DNA of 64,000 bases from Roseomonas populi. GTDB lineage: Bacteria; Pseudomonadota; Alphaproteobacteria; Acetobacterales; Acetobacteraceae. Of the stretch, positions 47,420-56,817 are shown piece by piece. The translations under genes and the position numbers were made by a program. The stretch spans positions 1-64,000 of the forward strand of contig NZ_JANJOU010000010.1 of NCBI RefSeq assembly GCF_024594815.1, written 5' to 3'. Position 1 is the first letter of the stretch; each line of letters starts with the position of its first letter. The notes under the pieces are model-generated. The model was not told where the DNA came from, did no database searches, and saw only the letters and a program-made list of their open reading frames with translations.

Positions 47420-50400
47420 TCACTCGGCCGGGGCATGCCCTGCCCCGACGGGGACGGCCTCCTCGGCCACAGGCTCCTGCACCCGGCCGAACCGCACGTA
47501 GAGGGCGGGCAGCACCAGCAGGGTGAGCAGGGTCGCGGTGATCAGCCCGCCGATGACGACGGTCGCCAGCGGCTTCTGGACCTCGGCGCCAGCCCCGGTC
47601 GCGATCGCCATCGGCACGAAGCCCAGCGATGCGACAAGCGCCGTCATGGCCACGGGCCGGAGCCGGACCATGGCGCCCTGGTAGACCGCATCCCGCAGGG
47701 ACAGGTGGCCCCGGAGAATGAGGTCCTTGATGGAGGTCGCCATCACCAGCCCGTTCAGGACGGCCACGCCGGACAGCGCGATGAAGCCGACCGCGGCCGG
47801 GACCGAGAACGGCATGTCCCGGAGCCACAGGGCGAGCAGTCCGCCCGACAGCGCGAGCGGCACACCGCTGAACACCACCAGGGCGTCCCGCACCGAACCG
47901 AGGGCCGCGTAGAGCAGCGCCAGGATCAGCAGGAAGCAGGCGGGCACCACGACGGTCAGTCGTTCCCGCGCCTTGGCCAGGTTCTCGAACTGGCCGCCCC
48001 AGGTGATGGTGTAGCCGGGCGGCAGCTGCACCTCCCGTTCCACCCGCGCCTGCGCCTCGGCCACGATGGAGCCGATGTCGTGGCCGCGGGCGTTGGCCTG
48101 GACGACGACACGGCGGCGCCCCTGCTCACGGCTGATCTGGTTCGGCCCCTCGACGACGCGGAGGTTGGCCAGCTGCTGGAGTGGAACCGATGCCGCTGGA
48201 CGGCCCGCAACGGGAGGCAGGGGCACGGGCAGGCTCCGGAGCGTCTCGAAGTTGCCCCGCAGGCTGTCCGGAAGGCGGACGACGATGGCGAAGCGGCGGT
48301 CCCCCTCGTAGACCATCCCGGCCTCGCGCCCCCCGACCGCGGTCGCCACCACGGCCTGGACGTCGGCGATGCTCAGGCCGCGCCGGGCCACCTCCGCCCG
48401 GTTCACCGTGATCTCCAGGAACGGCAGGCCCGTGGCCTGCTCTACCTTCACGTCCTCGGCGCCCTCGATGCTCTCCAGGATCCGGGAGATCTGCCCGGCC
48501 GCCTGGAGCATGGGGGCGTACTCGTCGCCGAAGACCTTCACGGCGAGGTCGCCGCGCACGCCCGCGAGAAGCTCGTTGAAGCGCATCTGGATGGGCTGGC
48601 TGAACTCGATGGCGTTGCCCGGGATGCCCACGACCGACTCCTCGATGCGGCGGACCAGCTCGGCCTTCGGCAGCGACGGGTCCGGCCACTGGTCCCGGGG
48701 CTTGAGGATGATGAAAGTATCCGAGGCGTTCGGCGGCATCGGGTCGGATGCCACCTCGGCCGTGCCGGTCTTGGAGTAGATGACCTGAACCTCGGGCAGG
48801 CGGGATATGCGCCGTTCCAGCACGGACTGCATGGCCTGGGACTGCTGGAGCGAAGTGCTGGGGATTCGCAGGGCCTGCATGGCGAGGTTGCCCTCGTCCA
48901 GCGTCGGGATGAACTCCTGCCCGAGCCGCGAGAACAGGCCGAGGCAGGCGACGAAGATGAGGGCACTTGCGGTAATGACGGGGATGGGAGCGCGCAGCGC
49001 CCCGCCGAGAGCAGGTGCGTAGACGCGCTTGAGGCCGCGCACGATCGCCACGTCCTTCTCCTGGACCCGCCCGGTGATCCAGATGGCGATGAGCGCCGGG
49101 ACAAGGGTCAGCGACAGGATGAAGGCGCAGGCCAGGGCGATGATGACGGTCATCGCCATGGGGATGAACATCTTGCCCTCGACCCCCGTGAAGGTCAGGA
49201 GCGGCGCGTAGACCAGGATGATGATGGCTTGGCCGTAGAGCGAGGGCCGGATCATCTCCTTCGCGCTCTCCGCCACCGTCTGCAGGCGCTCCGCCACGGT
49301 CAGCAGGCGCCCCTTCTCGTGCTGGCGCTCGGCAAGGTGCCGGAGGCTGTTCTCCGTGATGATGACCGCGCCATCGACGATGAGGCCGAAGTCCAGCGCA
49401 CCGAGGCTCATCAGGTTGGCGGAGATGTGCCCGCGCACCATGCCGAAGGCGGTCAGCAGCATGGTCACGGGGATGACCAGGGCGGTGATGAAAGCCGCCC
49501 GGATGTTCCCCAGCATCAGGAACAGGATGACGATGACCAGCAGCGCACCCTCGCCCAGGTTCTTGGCGACGGTGTGGATGGTGGCGTCCACCAGGATGCC
49601 GCGGTCGAGCACCGTGACTGCTTCGATGCCCCTTGGCAGGGTCTGCCTGAGTTCGTCCACCTTGGCGTGGACCGCCTCGGCGACGATGCGGGAGTTCTCG
49701 CCGATGAGCATGAGGGCAGTCCCGACCACCATCTCCTGCCCGTTGCCGCTGGCGCTGCCCGTCCGCTGCGCCTGGCCGATGACGACGCGCCCGACGTCAC
49801 GGAGCAGGATTGGCACCCCCTCCCTGGTCGCGATGACGACCTGCTCCAGCTCGGCGGCGCCCGTCACGCGCCCGCCGGAGCGGACGACGAGTCCTTCCCC
49901 GCCCCGCTCGACGTAGCCCGCTCCCACCGAGACGTTGTTCCGCTCGATGGCCGTGGTCAGGTCGGCGAAGCTCAGCCCGAGGCCGACTAAGCGCGCCGGG
50001 TCGGGCTGGACCACGTACTGCTTGGTGTAGCCGCCGATGGCGTCCACGCCCGCGATGCCTTGCACGTTCCGGATCTGCGGCCGGATGATCCAGTCCTGCA
50101 CCGTCCGGAGATAGGTGGCGCGGTCGGCCTCGGTGGTCAGGCGCTCGCGTTCGGGGGTCAGGTAGCTGCCGTCGGCCTGCCAGCCGGGCTGGCCGTCCGG
50201 CACGACGTCGCCCTCCTTCCTGGGCGCGAAGTTCACCGTCCACATGGTGACCTCGCCCAGGCCGGTGGAGACCGGGCCGAGGCGGGGTTCCACCCCCTCC
50301 GGCATGGCCTCCCGCGCCTCGATCAATCGCTCCAGCACCTGCTGGCGGGCGAAGTAGATGTCGGTGCTTTCCGTGAACACCGCCGTGACCTGGCTGAAGC

Positions 50401-50665
50401 CGTTGCGGCTGATAGAGCGCGTGCTCTCCAGGCCAGGGATGCCCGCCAGGGCCGTCTCGATCGGGAAGGTGACCTGCTTCTCGATCTCGTAAGGCGAAAG
50501 CGACGACGCCAGCGTGTTGATCTGCGCCTGGTTGTTGGTGATGTCGGGCGTCGCGTCGATGGGCAGGCGGGCGACCGACCACGCGCCGATGCAGGCCGCG
50601 ATGACGGCCAGCAGCACCACGGTCCATCGGTTGCGGACGGAGAAGTCCAGGATGGGTCCGATCAT
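47420..50665 (-). CDS. CzcA-like heavy-metal RND efflux pump
   Basis: 1081-residue inner-membrane RND transporter. It starts in the first membrane helix (SVRNRWTVVLLAVIAACIG), has two large periplasmic loops, and carries the heavy-metal-efflux motif DFGLIVDGAVIITENSL in TM4, with the Asp/Asp/Glu pattern of divalent-cation pumps such as CzcA. It ends with a short tail after TM12. The gene is 13 bp after the czcB-like gene and acts with it and the TolC-family protein to span the envelope. Zn, Cd or Co are the likely ions; specificity is not proven. Confidence 0.94.
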   Translation of the reverse strand: MIGPILDFSVRNRWTVVLLAVIAACIGAWSVARLPIDATPDITNNQAQINTLASSLSPYEIEKQVTFPIETALAGIPGLESTRSISRNGFSQVTAVFTESTDIYFARQQVLERLIEAREAMPEGVEPRLGPVSTGLGEVTMWTVNFAPRKEGDVVPDGQPGWQADGSYLTPERERLTTEADRATYLRTVQDWIIRPQIRNVQGIAGVDAIGGYTKQYVVQPDPARLVGLGLSFADLTTAIERNNVSVGAGYVERGGEGLVVRSGGRVTGAAELEQVVIATREGVPILLRDVGRVVIGQAQRTGSASGNGQEMVVGTALMLIGENSRIVAEAVHAKVDELRQTLPRGIEAVTVLDRGILVDATIHTVAKNLGEGALLVIVILFLMLGNIRAAFITALVIPVTMLLTAFGMVRGHISANLMSLGALDFGLIVDGAVIITENSLRHLAERQHEKGRLLTVAERLQTVAESAKEMIRPSLYGQAIIILVYAPLLTFTGVEGKMFIPMAMTVIIALACAFILSLTLVPALIAIWITGRVQEKDVAIVRGLKRVYAPALGGALRAPIPVITASALIFVACLGLFSRLGQEFIPTLDEGNLAMQALRIPSTSLQQSQAMQSVLERRISRLPEVQVIYSKTGTAEVASDPMPPNASDTFIILKPRDQWPDPSLPKAELVRRIEESVVGIPGNAIEFSQPIQMRFNELLAGVRGDLAVKVFGDEYAPMLQAAGQISRILESIEGAEDVKVEQATGLPFLEITVNRAEVARRGLSIADVQAVVATAVGGREAGMVYEGDRRFAIVVRLPDSLRGNFETLRSLPVPLPPVAGRPAASVPLQQLANLRVVEGPNQISREQGRRRVVVQANARGHDIGSIVAEAQARVEREVQLPPGYTITWGGQFENLAKARERLTVVVPACFLLILALLYAALGSVRDALVVFSGVPLALSGGLLALWLRDMPFSVPAAVGFIALSGVAVLNGLVMATSIKDLILRGHLSLRDAVYQGAMVRLRPVAMTALVASLGFVPMAIATGAGAEVQKPLATVVIGGLITATLLTLLVLPALYVRFGRVQEPVAEEAVPVGAGHAPAE

Positions 50666-50678
50666 GTCCGGGCGGGCC

Positions 50679-51929
50679 TCAGTGCGCGTGCCCGGCTTCG
50701 GACTTGCTCAGCTCGGCCCGGAGCGAGAAGGCGTTGGCCACCGCGATCTCCGTCCCGGCATCCAGCCCGAAGATGATCTCGTAGCCGTTTGCGTCCTCGC
50801 GCCCGGTCTCGACCTCCCGCAACTCGAAGCCCTCCTCGTTCCTGACGAAGACGACCTTCTTCCCCTCGACCTCCTGGACGGCGTCGCGGGGCACCAGCAC
50901 GTCCACCCGCTGCTCGGCCGTGGAGAGATGGGCGGTCACGAAGCCGCCCGCGCGCCAGGTACCCTCCAGGTTGGGGATCTCGGCCACGGCCCGGGCGGAC
51001 CGGGTCTCGGGATCCAGGACGGGGCTGAGGAAGACGATCTTCCCCTCGGTGCGTGCCTCGCCCTCCCCGGTGACGAGCACCGTCTGGCCTTGCCGGGCCA
51101 TAGGGAGGTCACGGGGTGGGATGGCCAGCTCCACCCAGAGGACGGAGAGGTCGGCGACGGAGAAGACCTCGGCGTCGGCAGCCACCGAGGCGCCCAGTAC
51201 GGCGTTGCGGGCGGTGATCCGGCCCGCGATCGGCGCGCGCAGTTCCAACCGGCGGAGGGTGGCGGCGGGCTGGCGCGCGAGGGCAGCGATCTCGGCGTCC
51301 GAAAGGCCGAGGGCAGCCAGGCGGGCGCGGCCGAGATCGACCTTGATGCGGGCCTCCTCGGCCGCGGTGCGGGCCTGCAGGAACTCCTGTTCGGCCGAGA
51401 TGCGCTGCCGCCAGAGGCGGGTCTCGCGGGCCAGGGTGGTCTCAGCCAAGGCGGCCGAGCGGGTGGCCGCCAGGAACTCGCCCTTGGCGTCCGCCACTTC
51501 GCGGCTCTCCAGGACGGCCAGGACGTCGCCTTTTCCGACCTCCTGGCCCAGTGCCGTTCGGACCTCAGCCACGATGCCACCAAGGCGGGCCGTCACCCGC
51601 GCCTGGCGATCCTGGCTGGCTGAGAGGACGCCTGGCACGGCCGCGCGGGTGACCAGCGTGCCGCTCTGGACAGGGGCGACACGAATGCCCGCGGCCTCGA
51701 TGCCCTCGGCGGTCATGGCGATGTGCCCTTCCTCGCCGTGGCCTTCTCCCTCGGCGTGCCCGTGGCCATCCCCCTTGGGGGCAGTGGCGGGCGCCGCAGC
51801 ACGAGCGGCCCCGGCGGGCGTGGATTGCATCCCGAGGAGGTTTCGCGCGGTGTCGGGGATCGATGGATAGACGACGGCCAGGGCGAGGCCACCGACGGCG
51901 GCGCCCGCCATGAGGGTCATGCGGAGCAT
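50679..51929 (-). CDS. CzcB-like RND periplasmic adaptor (membrane-fusion protein)
   Basis: 416-residue adaptor with an N-terminal signal/anchor (LMAGAAVGGLALAVVYPSI), a His-rich stretch GDGHGHAEGEGHGEEGH at about 50-70, a beta-barrel/lipoyl core (ARLGGIVAEVRTALGQEVGKG), a long helical hairpin (LAETTLARETRLWRQRISAE) and a membrane-proximal domain. It ends with SKSEAGHAH. The His patches suggest metal binding in the periplasm, as in CzcB. Its ATG shares one base with the TolC-family stop (TGATG). Confidence 0.92.
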   Translation of the reverse strand: MLRMTLMAGAAVGGLALAVVYPSIPDTARNLLGMQSTPAGAARAAAPATAPKGDGHGHAEGEGHGEEGHIAMTAEGIEAAGIRVAPVQSGTLVTRAAVPGVLSASQDRQARVTARLGGIVAEVRTALGQEVGKGDVLAVLESREVADAKGEFLAATRSAALAETTLARETRLWRQRISAEQEFLQARTAAEEARIKVDLGRARLAALGLSDAEIAALARQPAATLRRLELRAPIAGRITARNAVLGASVAADAEVFSVADLSVLWVELAIPPRDLPMARQGQTVLVTGEGEARTEGKIVFLSPVLDPETRSARAVAEIPNLEGTWRAGGFVTAHLSTAEQRVDVLVPRDAVQEVEGKKVVFVRNEEGFELREVETGREDANGYEIIFGLDAGTEIAVANAFSLRAELSKSEAGHAH

Positions 51930-53251
51930 CAGCGGGCACTCCCGTTCGGGGCGTTCACGGGCTGGGTGGAGACGGCGGGCAGATCGCCACGCAGGCGCTG
52001 CACCTGGGCGCGAAGGGCATGGAAGGCCTGGATCGCCTCCACGAGCTGGGCGCGGGTGTCCGAGAGCGCCCGCTGGGCATCGAGCACCTCCAGGAAGCTG
52101 AAGCGCCCCTCTCCGTAGCCGAGAGTGGCGAAGCGGGCGGCCTGCTCGGCGGAAGGCAGGGCAGTGCGGCGCAGGGTGTCGACGGACCGCCAAGCCAGCG
52201 CGAGACGCTGCTCGGCCGCGACCAGGGTGGCGACCAGGATGTTGCGCCCGCGCTCGGCCTCGGCCTCGGCCCGGGTCAGCTCGGCCTGAGCACGGGCGAT
52301 GCCACCCTGGTTCCGATCGTAGAAGGGCAGCGGGATGGAGGCGCCCGCCACGAAGGCCGTCTCGTTGCTGTCGCCGAAGCGGCGCACGTCGCCGGAGATG
52401 GTCACGTCGGGCACGGCCGTGGCGCGCTGGAGCGTCACGTTCGCGCGCTGCTGGACGATGGCCGCATCCAGTCGCGCCAGTTCGGGGCTGCCCGAGAGGC
52501 GGGCTAGCGGGTCGGCCGGGACCGGGCGCCCCGGGTTGGAACCGATGTCGTCGAACCAGGGCTGGCGCGGGGCGAGCTCGACGCGCGGGACGCCGATGAA
52601 CACGGCGAGGTCGGCCAAGGCGATCTCCACCTCGCGCTGGGCACGCTCGGCCGCGATGTCGGCGGTGGCCCGTACGACCTCGGCGCGCTCGGCCTGGAGC
52701 AGCGGGTCACGGCCCGCCTCGACCCGTGCTCGGGCGGCCCGGAGCGTCTCGGCTGCCAGCCGCGCGCGCTCCCGCTCGACGGCGACCAGCCGCCGCGCAG
52801 CCTCTGCTGTCGCCAGGGCGGTCACCACCTCGCGGGCGATCTCCAGCCGGGCGCCCGTGAAGTCGAGCGCCGCGACCTCGCCAATCCGGGCGGCCAGATC
52901 CATGCGGGCGGAGCGCTTACCGCCCAGCTCGATGCGCTGGGCGAGGCCGACGGTGCTCTCCATCGCCCGGACGCCGCGGTTCTCCTGGCGGCCGCCGAAC
53001 CCGCCGAAGTTCTCGAAGCTGCCTCTCAGTTCCGGGTTGGGCCGCAGGCGCGCCTGCAGGGCATCGGCCTGGACGGCCTGGCGGGCGGCCCCGGCGCCGC
53101 GGAGGGCGGGGGAGACAGTGAGTGCGGCCTCGACGGCCTGCTGAGGAGATGTGACGACGAGGGGCGCGACGGGCGGACGGGTGTCCTGCGCGAGGGCCAG
53201 GGCCGGGACGACGGCGAGAACCGCCGCGAGCCAGGCAACGCTGAATAGCAT
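51929..53251 (-). CDS. TolC-family outer-membrane protein, CzcC-like
   Basis: 440-residue outer-membrane efflux protein with signal peptide (MLFSVAWLAAVLAVVPALALA). It shows the TolC internal duplication: the first repeat around QAVEAALTVSPALRGAGAAR to about 200 and the second around GSPELARLDAAIVQQRANVT, with the ending GYGEGRFSFLEVLDAQRALS, which is standard. ATG at 53251 is preferred; a GTG at 53260 would add three residues. It completes the tripartite pump and is cotranslated with the adaptor. Confidence 0.92.
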   Translation of the reverse strand: MLFSVAWLAAVLAVVPALALAQDTRPPVAPLVVTSPQQAVEAALTVSPALRGAGAARQAVQADALQARLRPNPELRGSFENFGGFGGRQENRGVRAMESTVGLAQRIELGGKRSARMDLAARIGEVAALDFTGARLEIAREVVTALATAEAARRLVAVERERARLAAETLRAARARVEAGRDPLLQAERAEVVRATADIAAERAQREVEIALADLAVFIGVPRVELAPRQPWFDDIGSNPGRPVPADPLARLSGSPELARLDAAIVQQRANVTLQRATAVPDVTISGDVRRFGDSNETAFVAGASIPLPFYDRNQGGIARAQAELTRAEAEAERGRNILVATLVAAEQRLALAWRSVDTLRRTALPSAEQAARFATLGYGEGRFSFLEVLDAQRALSDTRAQLVEAIQAFHALRAQVQRLRGDLPAVSTQPVNAPNGSAR

Positions 53252-53341
53252 GGGGAGCACCTGGGAAGACGGACCGCAAGCGGGCCGGGCACCGCCACCT
53301 TCAGGGATAGGCGGGCCGGACCAACGGGAAGGCGTGTTCCG

Positions 53342-53707
53342 TCAGGCGCGAGGTGGTCTGGGCGGCAGTTCCGTCACCCCGGACAGCAGCACCCGCCCAG
53401 GGGGCGGGACCGGCTTGAACTCCGGATGAACGACGGCAGGAACCATGGCGGCGAGCACCGGCGGGAGCGGTGTCACCTTGCCGCAGAGGTGGTGGGCGGA
53501 GTGGCACGGCAGGGCGTCGGGCCGCAGGGGGTCATCAACCGAGCCACCGTTGGCGAGCACGAACTCGACCTGCCCGGCCGGCGCCGAAACCGTCGAGGCT
53601 CCTGCTTCCGTCGAGACCGCGACCGACAGGAGCATGAGCGCACACATCATCACCGAGAGAACTCGGCGAAGGATCCTGGCGGCCAGCGATGTCGGCAGGG
53701 CGAGCAT
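53342..53707 (-). CDS. Small exported protein with a Cys/His motif, first in the czc-type operon
   Basis: 121-residue protein with a hydrophobic N-terminal segment (VLSVMMCALMLLSVAVS), probably a signal or anchor. The middle carries CHSAHHLCGK, a compact cluster of two Cys and three His that could bind metal. The C-terminus is Pro-rich. It is 90 bp upstream of the TolC-family gene in the same direction and divergent from the MerR gene, so it is the promoter-proximal member of the operon. I do not recognise a named family. Confidence 0.7.
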   Translation of the reverse strand: MLALPTSLAARILRRVLSVMMCALMLLSVAVSTEAGASTVSAPAGQVEFVLANGGSVDDPLRPDALPCHSAHHLCGKVTPLPPVLAAMVPAVVHPEFKPVPPPGRVLLSGVTELPPRPPRA

Positions 53708-53820
53708 GCAGGGGGAAGTCTAACGCGGCTGTAATCCGATGTCATCGGGCGACGGGAGGACATCTTGTCCCACCACCCCCGTCCGGAATGCAGGGCGGTC
53801 CGGGGAACCAGCGGGGAGGC

Positions 53821-53843
53821 ATAGGGTCACCGGGGTCCCATAT
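53821..53843. promoter_or_regulatory. Imperfect dyad upstream of the MerR-type gene
   Basis: Arms ATAGGG and CCC(A)TAT flank a ten-base spacer, 33 bp before the MerR-type ATG and about 115 bp from the divergent exported protein. It is a plausible MerR-family operator by position, but the symmetry has a one-base bulge and no promoter elements were confirmed. Confidence 0.3.
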
Positions 53844-53875
53844 CTTGCCGGGGCGGCCCTGACCGAGGAGTGACC

Positions 53876-54331
53876 ATGGCGAGACTGACGATCGGGGAAC
53901 TGTCGCGGCTGACCGGGGTCAAGGCGACCACTATCCGCTGGTACGAGGCCGAGGGCTGGCTGCCTCCTCCCGCCCGGACCGAGGGCGGGCACCGCTCCTA
54001 TGGGGACACTCACCTTCGACGGCTCGGCTTCATCCGCCACGCCCGGGAACTCGGCTTCTCCATGGAGCACGTCCGCTCCCTCCTTGATCTCGCCGATCGC
54101 CCCGGGGCGGACTGCTCGGCCGCGCACGCCATAGCAATGGCGCACATCGCCGAGGTGGACGCCCGCATGCGTCGGCTCGAGGCACTCAGGGCAGAACTGG
54201 AGCGGATGGCCAGCCTGTGCGTGGGTGGCCACGTGGAGGAGTGCCGCATCATCGAAACCCTGGCCGACTTCGGGCATGGCCACTGCGCGACGGAAGGTCA
54301 CGGAACCGTGGAGGACCGCCGGAGTTCCTGA
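53876..54331 (+). CDS. MerR family metal-responsive regulator (ZntR/CadR-like)
   Basis: 151-residue MerR protein: helix-turn-helix and wing at about 1-70 (LTIGELSRLTGVKATTIRWY, GHRSYGDTHLRRLGFIRHAR), a dimerisation helix, and a metal-binding region. Cysteines fall at 80, 115 and 123 with His at 119 (LCVGGHVEEC), close to the ZntR set of C79, C114, H119 and C124. This fits sensing of Zn, Cd or Pb. GAGGAG lies before the ATG at 53876. It is divergent from the czc-type operon, its likely target. Confidence 0.9.
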   Translation: MARLTIGELSRLTGVKATTIRWYEAEGWLPPPARTEGGHRSYGDTHLRRLGFIRHARELGFSMEHVRSLLDLADRPGADCSAAHAIAMAHIAEVDARMRRLEALRAELERMASLCVGGHVEECRIIETLADFGHGHCATEGHGTVEDRRSS

Positions 54332-54677
54332 GCACTGCCCGAGCCGCCGTCGCACAGCCGGATAGACCAGGGTTAAGACGGCATCCATGTTCACCCGAAT
54401 GCACCAGCGGGTCCGCGGACCTGCCCCGCCCGGCGTCTAGGCATGTCCCTGGTCCGCGGCCACGGGCGCAATGCGGGGTAGCCACATGACGCAGTTGCGC
54501 CAGCCGGACGGGCATCGCGCGGGAGATGTTCGCGAAGGGCATCCTCGACGTCATCGGATGCCGCGCGCTCCCTGCCGAAGGATCCGGCCAGCCCGAGCCA
54601 CTCGCCTTGTAACTACCCTGGCTCGCTTGCTGGTGATGGATCGGAAGCCGCGGTGACCATCCTGAGGTCGTCAGCGA
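54332..54677. other. Non-coding stretch after the MerR gene
   Basis: About 345 bp between a MerR gene and a convergent LysR gene. Only short frames are present (for example MFAKGILDVIGCRALPAEGS near 54530-54590), none recognisable. No clear terminator. Confidence 0.4.
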
Positions 54678-55610
54678 CTACAGGGCCGTTATCTCTACGG
54701 CGCCCGGCCAACTCCCCTGGGCAACCATCTCGGCCACGCAGTCTCGCATCAGGCCCGCGACCCGCGCCACGGCATCCGAACCTGCCCTCCCCTTGGCACG
54801 GGCAAGAAAGCGCTGGATGCGAAGGTCCGCAATGGGCACGGCTTTGAGGGTGCCCGATGCGAGTTCATGGCGCACGACGGCGGCCACCTCCACCATGGAT
54901 CCTACGCCCGACAGGACCAGCTCCCGGCCGACGGCGGCGGTGTCCACCTGGACCAGTGCGTTCAACGTCTGCCCGGCCTGTGCCTGCGCCGCGACCAGCA
55001 CCCGCTGCATCGGGCCGTCGGGCGGACCGGTGAGGACCAGGGGCAGGCCACTCAACGCCGCCAGGGTGAGGCGCCGGACTGCGAAGTGCGGGTCACCCGG
55101 TCGTGCGATCAGGCACACAGGCTCCTCCAGGAGCGGCGTCAGCAGGAAGCGCGAGGGGTCGGTAGGCCCGTTCAGGATGGCGATGTCGACCCGGCCTTGG
55201 TGGATCCAGCCTTCCAGCACCGGGCTGGCAGCCGTGGTGATCCGAAGTCTTACCTTGGGGTAGCGGCGCAGGGTGAGTGCCGCCAGCTGGCCGCCGAACA
55301 GTTCGGCCACGCTGGGCGAAAAGCCGAGGGTCACCGTGCCCTGCGGTTCCGCGAGCGGAGCGCGGGCTTCCTCCAGCAACGCGTCCGCCTCGGCCACCAG
55401 AGCCTCGGCGCGGGCCAGGATGACCTCGCCCTCCGGCGTCAGCGACACCCCCCTGGCATGCCGGTCCAGCAGCCGGATACCCAGTTCGTCCTCCAGCTTG
55501 GCCACCTGGCGGCTGAGGGCGGGCTGGGCCACGCGCAGCGCGTCGGCGGCCCTTCCGAAATGGCGCTGACGCGCCACCATCGTGAAGTACCGGAGCTGAC
55601 GCAGTTCCAT
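54678..55610 (-). CDS. LysR family transcriptional regulator of the sulfatase cassette
   Basis: 310-residue LysR protein with the HTH opening MELRQLRYFTMVARQRHFGR and AQPALSRQVAKLEDELGIRL, and an effector domain from about 90 (GTVTLGFSPSVAELFGGQLA). It is of the CynR/CatM-like group. The ATG at 55610 is the family-standard start; an in-frame ATG at 55625 is weaker. It is divergent from the Bug protein gene, and a LysR-type box lies just upstream of its start. Confidence 0.9.
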   Translation of the reverse strand: MELRQLRYFTMVARQRHFGRAADALRVAQPALSRQVAKLEDELGIRLLDRHARGVSLTPEGEVILARAEALVAEADALLEEARAPLAEPQGTVTLGFSPSVAELFGGQLAALTLRRYPKVRLRITTAASPVLEGWIHQGRVDIAILNGPTDPSRFLLTPLLEEPVCLIARPGDPHFAVRRLTLAALSGLPLVLTGPPDGPMQRVLVAAQAQAGQTLNALVQVDTAAVGRELVLSGVGSMVEVAAVVRHELASGTLKAVPIADLRIQRFLARAKGRAGSDAVARVAGLMRDCVAEMVAQGSWPGAVEITAL

Positions 55611-55623
55611 CACCGCCCCCTTC

Positions 55624-55638
55624 ATGCCGAAACGGCAT
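55624..55638. promoter_or_regulatory. LysR-type box (T-N11-A palindrome)
   Basis: Perfect inverted repeat ATGCCG-AAA-CGGCAT, with the T-N11-A spacing of LysR operators, 14 bp from the LysR start and between it and the divergent Bug gene. A second perfect 12-bp palindrome, GATCGCGCGATC, lies at 55677-55688. Confidence 0.55.
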
Positions 55639-55746
55639 CGGGTCCGTAGCCCGATGGTCTTGGACGGAGCGGGCATGATCGCGCGATCCTCCCACAAAAC
55701 AAAGTGGGCCCGTGGGTTCAGATAGGCGGCCCTGGAGGAGGCATTC

Positions 55747-56817
55747 ATGAGGAAATCAGCTTCGCGAACTGCTGATCTTCACGTTCCGGCATCAGGAGCG
55801 CCCGACAGCCTGCCCCTGGCGCCCACGGTGCGAGCCTCGCGGCGTCAGCTGCTGCTGGCGATGCCTGCCTTGGCTGGTGGTGCCCTGCTGGCCCGTGGCG
55901 CGACAGCCCAGGAGGCTTGGCCACCCACCACCGTCACCTTCGTGGTGCCGGGCCCCGCAGGCGGCACCGGCGACGTGATCTCGCGCGCCATCTCGCCGAT
56001 GCTGCAGCAATCCTTCGGCCGTCCCGTGGTGGTGGACAATCGCCCCGGCGCAAACGGAGAGGTCGGCACGCGCTTCGTGGCGCGCAGCAAGTCGGATGGC
56101 TGCACCGTGCTGATTGGTTCTATCGGCCACTTCGCCATCAACTTCGTCCTTCGGCCGAACCTCAGCTACGACCCGGTGCGGGAACTCGCCCCCGTGACGC
56201 TGGTCGCGACCACGCCAAACGTCCTGGTGGTGAACCCGCAGAACGTGCCCGCCACCGACCTGCCCTCGCTGCTGACATGGATGAGGAGCAGGGGTGACCG
56301 CGTCTCCTACGCCACCAGCGGCATCGGCTCCTCGGACCAGCTGACGATGGAGCTGTTTAAGCAGATCACCGGCACCAGGGCGGTGCACGTGCCCTACCCC
56401 GGCGGGCCTCCGGCGCTGACGGACCTGATGGGGGGCAGCGTGGACATGGCCTTCTTCAATCTGGGCAACGTTACCAACCATGTTCGTGAGGGACGGCTGC
56501 GCGCGGTGCTGATCACTTCCGCTGAGCGCTCGCCGCTGCTGCCGGAGGTGCCGACCGGAAAGGAACTGGGGCTGACGGATCTCGTCGTGACCTCCTGGCA
56601 GGGAATCGCGGTGCCGACCGGCGTTCCTGCCCCCGTGATCGCGCGGCTGCACAAGGATATCGTGGCGGCGCTGCAGGATCGGACGGTGGTGCAGCGGCTG
56701 GCCGACCTCGGCTTCACCGTGGTGGCCAGCGGGCCGGATGAGTTCCGCTCCTTCCAGATGGCGGAGATCGGCCGGTGGCGCACGCTGATCGAGCGGCAGG
56801 GCATCCGGCCCGAATGA
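55747..56817 (+). CDS. Bug/TctC family solute-binding protein of the sulfatase cassette
   Basis: Up to 356 residues. The first 30 are poorly conserved; a twin-arginine-like signal follows (RASRRQLLLAMPALAGGALL, cleaved near ARGATAQEA). Bug motifs are TVTFVVPGPAGGTGDVISRA, VVDNRPGANGEVGTRFVA and VHVPYPGGPPALTDL. ATG at 55747 is listed, but a downstream start nearer the signal is possible. Its stop overlaps the next gene as ATGA. Third Bug protein of the window; again no TctA/TctB genes nearby. The ligand may be a sulfate or phosphonate ester handled by the adjacent sulfatase. Confidence 0.9.
   Translation: MRKSASRTADLHVPASGAPDSLPLAPTVRASRRQLLLAMPALAGGALLARGATAQEAWPPTTVTFVVPGPAGGTGDVISRAISPMLQQSFGRPVVVDNRPGANGEVGTRFVARSKSDGCTVLIGSIGHFAINFVLRPNLSYDPVRELAPVTLVATTPNVLVVNPQNVPATDLPSLLTWMRSRGDRVSYATSGIGSSDQLTMELFKQITGTRAVHVPYPGGPPALTDLMGGSVDMAFFNLGNVTNHVREGRLRAVLITSAERSPLLPEVPTGKELGLTDLVVTSWQGIAVPTGVPAPVIARLHKDIVAALQDRTVVQRLADLGFTVVASGPDEFRSFQMAEIGRWRTLIERQGIRPE

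Noticed and set aside
47390-49990. Plus-strand open frame of 866 codons opposite the czcA-like gene
   Set aside because: Mirror frame of a real RND gene; Asp/Gly/His-rich text with no family.
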